Below are positions 34,005 to 41,048 of a stretch of DNA of 45,872 nucleotides, one piece after another. This stretch comes from Clostridia bacterium. Its GTDB lineage: Bacteria > Bacillota > Clostridia > TANB77 > UBA1234. The stretch is taken from contig JAFUGC010000011.1 of the NCBI GenBank assembly GCA_017469565.1, positions 1-45,872 on the forward strand, given 5' to 3'. The translations under genes and the position numbers were made by a program. Under the pieces are notes generated by a model. That model did not search any database, was not told the origin of the DNA, and saw nothing but the letters and a program-made list of their open reading frames with translations. Numbering within the stretch: position 1 is the stretch's first letter; every line of letters begins with the position of its first letter.

Positions 34005-34033
34005 AGTATATATTTTATTCACATCTTGTGCAA
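34005..34033 (-). promoter_or_regulatory. Promoter of the giant adhesin transcript
   Basis: TTGCAC (34033-34028), 17 bases, TATACT (34010-34005). It gives a leader of about 225 bases containing the (CA)10 tract and the hairpin at 33813-33852. Confidence 0.55.
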
Positions 34034-34077
34034 TACTTTTTTACTCTTATGATATCTGAAAGCCCTATCGCTATTCC

Positions 34078-34824
34078 TTATCTCGATATTTCACTTCTCT
34101 TCCCTTCTCTTTCTTGGTGATGACCTCTATTTTTATCATCCAAAGTACTTTTCATATTTTTCATTGCACTCTCAATCCTTGCTTGTTTATCCTTATCTGT
34201 TCCAATTGCATCAATCTGAGCAATATCTCTTAAATCCTTTTCAGCCCTCCAACCAGCTCTTAACGCTTTTAGCTTGGTAGCCCTGATTAGTTCTAAGGAA
34301 GTGTGTTTAAAAGTAATTCCATCCATCTCTGCTTCCTCATAATAATCTTCTTGCCTTAACCCTGGCATCTCCTTCACTTTTAACTCTGGCTTATCTTGTC
34401 TACTCCCTGAAAGAGTGCCTTTCACAAAAGGTGGTGTAAAACTCCTCTGAATAATCATATCAGAATCAACCAATCTACCATCTTCTAACGTTTTTACCGT
34501 TTTTACATCATAGGGATAAAACCCCACTGGTACTCCGGAAATATTGGTATCCACACCATAATCTAGTCCATCTTGATGTTCATAGTACATAGAATCCATG
34601 CGTTCATTGTATAAACCATACTCTTTTAGTTTATCCCTAATCAGTCCCATATCCTCTTGTTTACAAATAATATCAATATCACTGTGCAACCTGCCAGAAT
34701 CTTTATCTGCAATAATCCATGGTACAATTCCTCCAGAGATGATTAACTTATCTTGGAGTTCTTTGTCAGAAAGAATCTTCTTTAACACCTCTCTTATTTT
34801 GGCATAACTAACGCCATTTGGCAT
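34078..34824 (-). CDS. Nucleotidyltransferase-superfamily protein
   Basis: The protein carries IISGGIVPWIIADKDSGRLH then SDIDI, the GG...hDxDh pattern of the DNA-polymerase-beta-like nucleotidyltransferase superfamily (aminoglycoside and lincosamide transferases, AbiEii, MNT antitoxins). A later ATKLKALRAGWRAEKDLRDI fits the helical part of these folds. The start at 34824 (ATG after GGAGACAGG) is preferred. The longer frame to 34905 reads Met/Lys-rich nonsense that overlaps the 3' end of the upstream gene in another frame. It overlaps the restored frame of the ADP-ribosyltransferase-like gene by 17 bases, so the two are likely coupled. It could be an antitoxin or modifying enzyme for that protein, or independent. 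Confidence 0.7.
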   Translation of the reverse strand: MPNGVSYAKIREVLKKILSDKELQDKLIISGGIVPWIIADKDSGRLHSDIDIICKQEDMGLIRDKLKEYGLYNERMDSMYYEHQDGLDYGVDTNISGVPVGFYPYDVKTVKTLEDGRLVDSDMIIQRSFTPPFVKGTLSGSRQDKPELKVKEMPGLRQEDYYEEAEMDGITFKHTSLELIRATKLKALRAGWRAEKDLRDIAQIDAIGTDKDKQARIESAMKNMKSTLDDKNRGHHQEREGKRSEISR

Positions 34825-34991
34825 ACCACCTGTCTCCATTCCGCTCATGTTCCTCTTTGACATTTTCTGCTTGTCCATACTCCTTTTCATATGGCTTTCC
34901 TGCAATGAATTGAAATTTTCCCTCTTCCACCAATTGATGCATCCCTTCTAGATTTCTTCTTCCTCTAGCAAGAGAAGCTTCTCCGCTCAAA
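34808..34991 (-). pseudogene. Detached 3' end of the ADP-ribosyltransferase-like gene (+1 frame)
   Basis: This frame continues the product after the T5 run (SGEASLARGRRN, then FQFIAGKPYEKEYGQAENVK) and ends in TAG 17 bases inside the nucleotidyltransferase start. That overlap is what one expects of adjoining genes in an operon. Confidence 0.5.
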
Positions 34992-35954
34992 AACCGATCG
35001 GTCCTCATAAAGATTTCTATCAATACGATCGATAGATTGCTTAGAAAGAATAGAAATACCTTCCTCTCCCTTAGCTACCCACTCTCCTCGAAACAGCAAT
35101 TTAGGCTTTCCATTTTTAGGACTATATTCAAAATCTACTTGAGGCTCAAAGGAATCAGCAGGTAAGACATAAATATTAGAAGAACCCGCTACCATTAAGT
35201 TATCCGGATCAGTTTGTTTTTCTGCTGGTAAAAAAGTACCTTGTGGGAATATATCAATACCGGAACCCATGCTAACTCCACCTGGAACCACGCCTTTGGC
35301 TATATATCTAGATACGCCATCATAACTTGAAGTAGCAAATACTCCTGTAACAATTTCATTTGTAAATTGATTTTCAGTATCAATTGCCGGAGGAATATTC
35401 ATTCCTTTTGGAATATCCGTTGGCGAACCCCTGCAAATAACCGGTTCATTGATGCCATACTTTGCCAAAGTTTCAAAATATTGAGCTTTAATTGCCTTCT
35501 GATATTTTTCAATACATTCCAAGGTTGGTTTAGCAGAATCTTGAACAACTCCGATAATTTCATCAAAACGTTCTCTGATATTTTCCGCAATTTGCTCTTT
35601 TGTAAGCATTGTTTCATCACTTTCCATGAAGTAAGTGGAAGAAAAGCCACCGTGTTTGATTAGTGCTTCTTGCAGTGCTTTCGCATTCTGAGGATTTTGT
35701 TGTAAGAAATCAGCAAATTCTTGTAAGGTTAGTTCTCCTTTTACTTTATCCGGCACCTCAGGGTGAGCCGCCGCAAAGCTCCTTGAATGGAAATTAGCAT
35801 CAATTCTCTTATATTCATATAAGATCCCCGCAAAAATTAATGAATCTGCATAAGTTGGATTGTTTTCTAACTCCTCCATAAAAGACTGATTCACCATGCC
35901 AATATGATCTGTAAAATCCATCAGTGGTTCTTTTAAATCTTTTAGTTCATACAT
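34965..35954 (-). CDS. ADP-ribosyltransferase-like protein, probably frameshifted at its 3' end
   Basis: The 329-residue frame has a helical N-terminus, then VICRGSP near 173, GVFATSSYDGVSRYIAKG near 203-220 and FRGEWVAKGEEG near 285-295. The order R, T/S-S and EW resembles the R-S-E signature of ADP-ribosyltransferase toxins. The match is by eye and not certain. The frame ends ERRSFSC, but removing one T from a T5 run (34993-34989 on this strand) lets reading continue to 34808. That adds GEASLARGRRNLEGMHQL and about 40 further sensible residues. A real mutation or a sequencing indel is possible. The promoter is nearly identical to that of 26644-26868. Confidence 0.5.
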   Translation of the reverse strand: MYELKDLKEPLMDFTDHIGMVNQSFMEELENNPTYADSLIFAGILYEYKRIDANFHSRSFAAAHPEVPDKVKGELTLQEFADFLQQNPQNAKALQEALIKHGGFSSTYFMESDETMLTKEQIAENIRERFDEIIGVVQDSAKPTLECIEKYQKAIKAQYFETLAKYGINEPVICRGSPTDIPKGMNIPPAIDTENQFTNEIVTGVFATSSYDGVSRYIAKGVVPGGVSMGSGIDIFPQGTFLPAEKQTDPDNLMVAGSSNIYVLPADSFEPQVDFEYSPKNGKPKLLFRGEWVAKGEEGISILSKQSIDRIDRNLYEDRSVFERRSFSC

Positions 35955-36012
35955 AATCTCACATCTTTTCTCTTTCCAATTTGCATGTACTCTATTTTTC
36001 GAAAATCACTAA

Positions 36013-36041
36013 TATCATTATAGCACATTTTGCCAATTCCT
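36013..36041 (-). promoter_or_regulatory. Promoter of the ADP-ribosyltransferase-like gene
   Basis: On the minus strand TTGAAG, 17 bases, TATAAT, then NATATTAGTGAT. It matches the 26935-26962 promoter at nearly every position. Confidence 0.6.
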
Positions 36042-36082
36042 TCAATGATTGGGTTAATGCCAATTGGCATCCTGTACTTCTT

Positions 36083-36619
36083 TTACAAATAATTCACCTT
36101 ATCAATTACATGATTATCTATATCCATTAATATAATTTCACTATCATTGATGATTAAATAACTATTTGGGGTATTCTCTTTTGGTAATGTAATGGAACCT
36201 GCATTAATGCATAACACGCCATCTTTTTCTTTGATAAATCCTGTATGAAAATGGCCATATATCAAAACATCAACATCCGCTGGGATATTGTCCATATTAT
36301 ATTTATGTCCATGCGTAAAGAAAAACTTTTTCCCTCCAATATCTAGTCTTATGGAATCCTCAAAATGAAAGTCTGAAATCATTTCATCCACTTCTGCATC
36401 ACAGTTTCCTCTTACACAAAGAATATTGTCTTTTAAACTGTTGAGTATTTGCGAAACCTCCATTGGGTTATACTCTTTTGTTAACGGATTTCTAGGACCA
36501 TGATAATATAAGTCACCTAAAAGGATGATTTTATCAGGTTTCTCTCTATGATATATTTCCTTAATTTTTTCCGCATAATATTTTGAACCATGAATATCTG
36601 ATACAACGAATAATTTCAT
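36083..36619 (-). CDS. YfcE/MJ0936-type metallophosphoesterase
   Basis: The 178-residue calcineurin-like phosphodiesterase has VVSDIHGS (D-x-H), LLGDLYYHG (GD), VRGNCD (GNCD), THGH and IYGHFHTG (GHxH), the full two-metal active-site set of this family. The natural substrate is unknown for most members; bis-pNPP is the usual test substrate. A promoter (TTGTGC, 17, TATACT at 36680-36652) starts in a dispersed repeat. It is divergent from smpB with no evident functional link. Confidence 0.9.
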   Translation of the reverse strand: MKLFVVSDIHGSKYYAEKIKEIYHREKPDKIILLGDLYYHGPRNPLTKEYNPMEVSQILNSLKDNILCVRGNCDAEVDEMISDFHFEDSIRLDIGGKKFFFTHGHKYNMDNIPADVDVLIYGHFHTGFIKEKDGVLCINAGSITLPKENTPNSYLIINDSEIILMDIDNHVIDKVNYL

Positions 36620-36651
36620 TTCTACACTCTCCTATATATTATTTTAAAATA

Positions 36652-36680
36652 AGTATATAACATTTCTCATTTTTGCACAA
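36652..36680 (-). promoter_or_regulatory. Promoter of the phosphodiesterase gene, -35 inside a repeat
   Basis: TTGTGC (36680-36675), 17 bases, TATACT (36657-36652). The -35 is the GCACAA end of a partial repeat copy (36675-36690, GCACAATGGGATGTCC on plus). Confidence 0.6.
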
Positions 36681-36718
36681 TGGGATGTCCGTTCGCTGGT
36701 GATAGTCTTATTTGCATA

Positions 36719-36747
36719 TTGTGAATTTGCATATAATGTGATATAAT
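36719..36747 (+). promoter_or_regulatory. Promoter of smpB
   Basis: TTGTGA (36719-36724), 17 bases, TATAAT (36742-36747) with extended TGA. Confidence 0.7.
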
Positions 36748-36842
36748 TTGTTCACTTAATCGGTAGAAATATTTAGGTTTTGAAAGATATTGTTTCCGTT
36801 TTGAAAATTTTAATAATGATTTGATAGAAAAGGAGGGAGCGT

Positions 36843-37304
36843 ATGGGTAACAAAAATTCTGAGGAAAGAAGAACCATTGCTAAAAATAGTAAAGCATTTC
36901 ATGATTATTTCATTGATGCTAAAATAGAATGCGGAATTGCACTTGCCGGAACAGAAGTAAAATCTATTCGAGAGGGAAAAGTAAATATGAAAGATAGTTA
37001 CGCAGGAATCAAAAATGGCGAGCTTTTCCTTTACCAGATGCATATTAGCCCATATGAAAAAGGAAACATTTTTAACAAAGACCCTCTTAGAACTAGAAAG
37101 CTGTTAGTACATAAACATGAGATTTTAAAATTAATTGGAATGGTAAAGCAAAAAGGAATAGCACTTGTGCCACTTGAACTTTACTGGGATAAAAACCATG
37201 TGAAAGTGGAAATTGGCATTGCTCGAGGTAAGAAGTTATATGATAAAAGACAAGATATTGCAAAAAAAGAAGCAGAAAGAAGAATTGCTCAGCATTTAAA
37301 ATAA
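36843..37304 (+). CDS. smpB: SsrA-binding protein SmpB
   Basis: SmpB binds tmRNA and places it in stalled ribosomes for trans-translation. The 153-residue protein has the OB-fold pattern ([40 protein letters not shown]) and the C-terminal [19 protein letters not shown] tail that takes the place of the anticodon arm. AAAGGAGGGAG precedes ATG. The ssrA gene is not next to it and I do not find tmRNA in the window. The terminator hairpin begins within the last codons. Confidence 0.97.
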   Translation: MGNKNSEERRTIAKNSKAFHDYFIDAKIECGIALAGTEVKSIREGKVNMKDSYAGIKNGELFLYQMHISPYEKGNIFNKDPLRTRKLLVHKHEILKLIGMVKQKGIALVPLELYWDKNHVKVEIGIARGKKLYDKRQDIAKKEAERRIAQHLK

Positions 37305-37319
37305 TGCTGAGCAATTTTT
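37285..37319 (+). terminator. smpB terminator overlapping the coding end
   Basis: TTGCTCAGCATT pairs perfectly with AATGCTGAGCAA across 6 bases, followed by TTTTT. The stop codon (37302-37304) lies inside the hairpin. The opposite gene gpx ends close by. Confidence 0.85.
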
Positions 37320-37324
37320 GCATT

Positions 37325-37864
37325 TTAAAGTAACTCTTTTATCTTCTCTTCCATCTTTGCAGGATCATAAGTAGGAGAATATCTTTCTACCACATTTCCT
37401 TCCCTATCTACTAAGAACTTGGTAAAGTTCCATTTGATATCTCCTGATTCTTTAGCGGTTGTGCTGATTGCTTCAATCGCTTTCATTGCCATTTTATTTT
37501 TTAAGCCTTCTACCATGTCTTCTGGGATTTCCTTTTTGATGTATGTGTATAATGGTGAAGCATTTTCTCCGTTTACCTCTATTTTTTTGAATTGGTCAAA
37601 GGTGGTTTTATATTTTAATGTACAAAACTCATGGATTTCTTCATCACTTCCAGGTGCTTGACTTCCAAATTGATTGCATGGAAAATCTAAGATTTCAAGC
37701 CCTTGCTCATGATATTCCTGATATAATTTTTCCAATCCCTCATATTGAGGAGTAAATCCACAACCGGTTGCAGTATTCACAATTAGCAATACCTTACCCT
37801 TAAAATCTGCTATAGAAATATCCTCATCTTTCCTGCTTTTTACCGTATAATCATAAATTGACAT
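37325..37864 (-). CDS. gpx: Glutathione peroxidase family thiol peroxidase
   Basis: The 179-residue protein has the family's catalytic set. NTATGCGFTPQYEGL carries the peroxidatic Cys (cysteine, not selenocysteine), DFPCNQFG the Gln, and IKWNFTKFLVD the Trp/Asn. Bacterial members with Cys usually take electrons from thioredoxin rather than glutathione and reduce peroxides in the cytosol. The extra Cys in the FPCNQF motif is common in the family. It begins after AGAGAGG. Confidence 0.95.
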   Translation of the reverse strand: MSIYDYTVKSRKDEDISIADFKGKVLLIVNTATGCGFTPQYEGLEKLYQEYHEQGLEILDFPCNQFGSQAPGSDEEIHEFCTLKYKTTFDQFKKIEVNGENASPLYTYIKKEIPEDMVEGLKNKMAMKAIEAISTTAKESGDIKWNFTKFLVDREGNVVERYSPTYDPAKMEEKIKELL

Positions 37865-37969
37865 GTTCCTCTCTCCTTTATCAATGAATTCTTCTGAATT
37901 ATAGTATCACAGGATATCTCATATTTAAACCCATTTTTGCATTTTCACAAACTTTTCACATACCACATG

Positions 37970-38926
37970 TTAAATAGCATTCAAAAATTCTTCCACCATT
38001 TTCACATATTTTTTAGGATCCACTAAATAACTAGTACCATGATTTGCTTTTGGAAAAAGTACTAACTTCTTTGTTCCAGCATACTCTTCATAATTTCTGA
38101 AAGAGTTTTCTTTTGGCACATAATCATCCTCTTCTCCATGAACAAACAAAATGGGGATTTTAGCATCTTTGATGCATTCTATTGTATTCTTTTCCTTCAA
38201 GCTAAATTTTGCTAACACCAAACACCAAAAATTAATCATATGAATAAAGCATTTCCCTGGCAAATGAAAATAATGGTTCAAACAATAAATCACCTCATCC
38301 CAAGCTGAAACATAACCACAATCCGCCATGACTGCTTTCACATTTTTATCCTCTCCTAAATCCTTTACCGCCATTAAAACAGAGCTTGCTCCCATAGAAA
38401 TGCCTGCCAAGATGATTGGCATCCCCACAAACCTATGATTCACATACTCACACCACTGGATAATGTCTTCACTTTCGCGTATGCCAAGTGTAATATATTT
38501 TCCTTCACTCATGTTCGATGTACGTTCATCAATCAAAAGCAAGCTGTATCCTAAATCATAATATTCATGACAAGAAGTAAATAGATCAAATTTGGCGGTG
38601 CTTCTATACCCGTGACACTCAATCATGATGCCCTTTGCATTGGGATTTTGAATTAAAATACCGTGAAGTTTTAACCCATCATGAGAAGTAATGGATACAT
38701 CTTCCACTTCTTTACTTTCCAATTTTTCTTCCATCCAATGATGCCCTATATCGATGATTTCTTGAAACGGTTTCACCGAATTTTCAACAGAATTACGGAT
38801 TACCGCCATGAGACTTTTCTTTGATTTTCTACTAATCAGAAGAAACATGATAAAAGTAGTAAGAAGATATATCATCAGTAAAAACAATGCAATTATCCCA
38901 AAAGTCATCAACACCTTCTCCTTCAT
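37970..38926 (-). CDS. Membrane-anchored alpha/beta hydrolase
   Basis: The 318-residue protein has an N-terminal transmembrane helix (TFGIIALFLLMIYLLTTFIMF) and an alpha/beta hydrolase domain. It resembles the YqkD/BEM46-like group of serine hydrolases. The nucleophile elbow is GISMGAS (near 177), acid HGEEDDYV (near 265) and histidine NHGTSY (near 295). An HGYRST oxyanion-loop motif is present. Substrate unknown. Its start overlaps the end of the upstream DUF402 gene by 4 bases, so the two are coupled. No clear terminator is visible after it. Confidence 0.85.
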   Translation of the reverse strand: MKEKVLMTFGIIALFLLMIYLLTTFIMFLLISRKSKKSLMAVIRNSVENSVKPFQEIIDIGHHWMEEKLESKEVEDVSITSHDGLKLHGILIQNPNAKGIMIECHGYRSTAKFDLFTSCHEYYDLGYSLLLIDERTSNMSEGKYITLGIRESEDIIQWCEYVNHRFVGMPIILAGISMGASSVLMAVKDLGEDKNVKAVMADCGYVSAWDEVIYCLNHYFHLPGKCFIHMINFWCLVLAKFSLKEKNTIECIKDAKIPILFVHGEEDDYVPKENSFRNYEEYAGTKKLVLFPKANHGTSYLVDPKKYVKMVEEFLNAI

Positions 38927-39393
38927 TCATTTTTTTCAAAACATATCTTTGGTGGAAATTTATTTTCTTTGATTAACTCAATTAAACTGTTTAATTTATC
39001 AAGTGCCATATCTTTTTGCTGAGCAGTGATTAAATTAGCTCTTAATGCTTCCTCCAGCTCGTCCATATCTAAAATCTCATAAGTTCCATCATCATACACT
39101 TTCACATCCACTAATAAATCAATAATGGTATACACTGCTTCCCCATTTACCTCTTCTAACCTATAATCAATGATATCACAGTACCAATATACCAATTGAT
39201 TATTTTCATCATAGAACCTACTGATTTTCCAGCCTTTATCCAGCATGGTATAAGAAACTCCCTTTGAAAAATCCGTTCTTGGTTTAATGGGAAGCCATTT
39301 AGTAACAATCAAATTTTCATCCTGAAATACCACTTCATCTCCTGAAATATCCACTATTTCATTTGGAATATATCTTTTTCTAAATATCTTCAT
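38923..39393 (-). CDS. DUF402 family protein
   Basis: The 156-residue protein matches the DUF402 (FomD/Ntdp-like) pattern: a beta-barrel with KPRTDFSKGVSYTMLDKGWK, WYCDIIDYRLE and YTIIDLLVDVKVYDDGTYEILD. The D-x-x-D and Y-D-D residues form the metal/nucleotide site in characterised relatives. Some members hydrolyse nucleotide derivatives; the role here is unknown. It is followed with a 4-base overlap by the hydrolase gene, suggesting a joint function. Confidence 0.82.
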   Translation of the reverse strand: MKIFRKRYIPNEIVDISGDEVVFQDENLIVTKWLPIKPRTDFSKGVSYTMLDKGWKISRFYDENNQLVYWYCDIIDYRLEEVNGEAVYTIIDLLVDVKVYDDGTYEILDMDELEEALRANLITAQQKDMALDKLNSLIELIKENKFPPKICFEKNE

Positions 39394-39440
39394 TTGTATT
39401 ATCTCCTATTACATTTTTCATTACTATATCACATCTACTT

Positions 39441-40448
39441 TCAACACTCAACCCCCAAGTAATAATGCTTGATGATTTCCTCGCAGGTTGCTCCCTCTAG
39501 TGCCATCTGATTAGCTCCTTCTTGGCTCATACCAACTCCATGCCCATAACCTATGGTATAAAAGGTAATATTTCCGTTTTCATCCTTCTCTACTCTAAAA
39601 TTTGTTGACCTGATTCCAAGCATCCTTCTCAAATCAGTTGCTTTTAGTGTTGTCTCTCCTATTTTAAGATGATAAACCCTTCCACTACCTGTATAATCCA
39701 CTATTTCAATTGGATAATCTTTCTTCTCATAATCACTGACCGCACCTTGAATAAGCTCTGCAAATTCTGCCTTTGTGAAACTTTTCGTATCTTGATAGAT
39801 ATCTCCCTCGTTTCCTGCTACACTTTGTAGATAGGGAATATCCTCTCCTCCCCAAACATATTTTGCATTTTCTGTCTGACCTCCACTATTCGCATGAAAA
39901 AACGCAGCAATCAGACTGCCTTGATAGGTAATCACTCTATCAGATGTGCTCTCCACAGCGGTTTCTAGCTTTCTCCATTTTTCATTTTCCTCTTCATCAT
40001 CCCACGAGGCAAAGGCATACTCTTTAGTCTTATATGCCTGGCAACAATTAATGTCATCACACATATCTGCGTTAGGATGGACATTGGGATTTGTCTTCAT
40101 TTTATTTAATGTATAAGTACGAGCAACAATTGCCTGTGCTTTTAATGCCTCTAATTCATATGTAATTGGCACTTCTCCGATTAATACTCCCTTAATGTAA
40201 TCCTCAAAAGGTAACTCTATGACCTCATTTTTCTCCGTCAACAAAAGTTTTATCGTTTCTGGAAAATCTGTTTTTCTATCAAATCCTTTTTCCGCCACAT
40301 TTTCATTTGAATTGGATGTTAAATCTTGACTGCCATTTTGATAATCACTTTTTCCCTTATTAGCAGCCATAATATCTAGCAAAAATAAATTAGGAGTTAG
40401 AAAACTAATGACCATCACAATCATAAAAAATAAAATACTCTTCTTCAT
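39441..40448 (-). CDS. spoIID: Stage II sporulation protein D (lytic transglycosylase)
   Basis: SpoIID cuts glycan strands during engulfment of the forespore, acting with SpoIIP and SpoIIM. The 335-residue protein has an N-terminal membrane helix, a linker and the SpoIID domain. Visible motifs are FEDYIKGVLIGEVPITYELEALKAQAIVARTY (given in part), the CDDINCCQAYK zinc-loop region, AAFFHANSGGQTE and GYGHGVGMSQEGANQMALEG. These match SpoIID rather than SpoIID-like LytB proteins. ACAGGAGGG precedes the ATG. It is not beside other spo genes in the window. A sigma-E-like -10 lies just upstream. Confidence 0.93.
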   Translation of the reverse strand: MKKSILFFMIVMVISFLTPNLFLLDIMAANKGKSDYQNGSQDLTSNSNENVAEKGFDRKTDFPETIKLLLTEKNEVIELPFEDYIKGVLIGEVPITYELEALKAQAIVARTYTLNKMKTNPNVHPNADMCDDINCCQAYKTKEYAFASWDDEEENEKWRKLETAVESTSDRVITYQGSLIAAFFHANSGGQTENAKYVWGGEDIPYLQSVAGNEGDIYQDTKSFTKAEFAELIQGAVSDYEKKDYPIEIVDYTGSGRVYHLKIGETTLKATDLRRMLGIRSTNFRVEKDENGNITFYTIGYGHGVGMSQEGANQMALEGATCEEIIKHYYLGVEC

Positions 40449-40475
40449 TCCAATCCCTCCTGTCCAACATACTCC

Positions 40476-40483
40476 ATTATATG
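40476..40483 (-). promoter_or_regulatory. Sigma-E-like -10 box of spoIID
   Basis: CATATAAT on the minus strand matches the Bacillus sigma-E -10 (CATACAAT) at 7 of 8 positions. No clear matching -35 is seen, so this is tentative. Confidence 0.35.
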
Positions 40484-40520
40484 CCTTTTTGGAAAGTTAG
40501 ATTACTAGAAATTAACAAGC

Positions 40521-40563
40521 AAAAAAACACACCAGAAAGCCATGGCTTAACTTTCTGGTGTGT
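40521..40563 (-). terminator. Terminator of the tRNA-like transcript
   Basis: On the minus strand ACACACCAGAAAG pairs perfectly with CTTTCTGGTGTGT and is followed by seven T (40527-40521), fixing the direction as minus. Confidence 0.88.
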
Positions 40564-40688
40564 GAATAAGGGGGATTGGAATGAGCTCAGAGAAGCGTTA
40601 TTGGAGGATAACGGTTAATGAAGATGTGTTCGCAAGTGCTCATTCCACGTTTGAAACATAAAAGGGAGGAAACCCATGTTTCAAACAG
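40564..40688 (-). ncRNA. Structured RNA segment with CCUCC hairpin loops
   Basis: On the minus strand, 40686-40649 folds as GTTTGAAACAT/ATGTTTCAAAC with an inner GGG/CCC pair and the loop TTTCCT. GGAATGAGC (40646-40638) pairs with GCTCATTCC (40586-40578). Inside it, CGTTAT/ATAACG (40613-40596) presents the loop CCTCCA. Both loops are C/U-rich and can pair with Shine-Dalgarno sequences. No open reading frame of note is present. Confidence 0.55.
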
Positions 40689-40761
40689 CACGGATACGAG
40701 GATTTGAACCCCACTTCTTAGGCGATAGCCCAAGTGTGCTAACCAACTACACTATATCCGT
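40689..40761 (-). tRNA. tRNA-like gene with aberrant anticodon arm
   Basis: The acceptor ACGGATA/TATCCGT pairs perfectly and extends to 8 with the outer C-G. D arm GTGT/GCAC and T arm TGGGG-TTCAAAT-CCTCG are present. The anticodon arm CTTGG...CTAAG leaves an 8-base loop GCTATCGC, or a 6-base loop if G and C pair. The loop resembles tRNA-Asp (CTGTCAC), and the discriminator G would fit Asp, but the implied anticodon AUC is abnormal. No CCA is encoded. It may be a degenerate tRNA or a tRNA mimic. Confidence 0.55.
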
Positions 40762-40768
40762 GAAAAAA

Positions 40769-40889
40769 AGCGAGTAATGGGATTTGAACCCATATCTTTT
40801 TCAGCTAAAACCATAACCTCCTCATTTTATTGTATCTCATACAGGATGGCGCTATGTGCTGAATGCTTTGCCAATTAAGCTATACTCGC
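40769..40889 (-). tRNA. tRNA-Gly-like gene with a 52-base anticodon loop
   Basis: The acceptor GCGAGTA/TACTCGC, discriminator T, D arm GCTT/AAGC and T arm ATGGG-TTCAAAT-CCCAT are all intact and look like tRNA-Gly. The anticodon stem TTCAGC/GCTGAA is also intact, but its loop is 52 bases (40806-40857) instead of 5-7. The insert contains a TGTAT-GAG-ATACA hairpin and GAGGAGG. It is too short for a group I intron and has no recognisable anticodon. Seven T follow the 3' end, then the second tRNA-like gene. Confidence 0.6.
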
Positions 40890-40945
40890 TTACAATCATA
40901 ATTATAATCGTATCATCAACAAAAACTCCTTTTTGCAAGGAGTAT

Positions 40946-40975
40946 CCTATCATGATTTTATCTATCTGTCAAGAA
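40946..40975 (-). promoter_or_regulatory. Promoter of the tRNA-like transcript
   Basis: On the minus strand TTGACA, 17 bases, TAGGAT. A small hairpin ACTCCTT/AAGGAGT followed by TTTTTG (40950-40922) comes right after it, which might be a start-proximal attenuator or a second terminator of the rplT operon. Confidence 0.5.
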
Positions 40976-40981
40976 AAATCA

Positions 40982-41021
40982 TAAAAAAAGAAACTAGATA
41001 AACTTTCTTTATCTAGTTTCC
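40982..41021 (-). terminator. Terminator of the infC-rpmI-rplT operon
   Basis: On the minus strand GAAACTAGATAAA pairs perfectly with TTTATCTAGTTTC across 5 bases, followed by seven T. Confidence 0.9.
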
Positions 41022-41048
41022 AAAAATCAATCATTCCACATTCTATTT

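Noticed and set aside
36620..37320. tmRNA gene near smpB
   Set aside because: I looked on both strands around smpB for the GGGG(G/A)...CCACCA-type ends and a tag frame and found none.
40669..40780. Plus-strand 33-codon frame after AGGGAGG (MFQTARIRGF...)
   Set aside because: It is antisense to the second tRNA-like gene, and the local terminator points the other way, so the Shine-Dalgarno look is the complement of the CCUCC loop.
40763..40818. Minus-strand 20-codon frame (MVLAEKDMG...) after GAGGAGG in the tRNA-like insert
   Set aside because: Only two bases separate GGAGG from the ATG, and the frame runs through the T arm and acceptor stem. A chance frame is more likely than a peptide.
40689..40889. 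A tmRNA (ssrA) reading of the tRNA-like pair
   Set aside because: tmRNA lacks an anticodon arm, has both ends in one acceptor stem about 350 bases apart and carries an ANDxxLAA-type tag. None of this is present.
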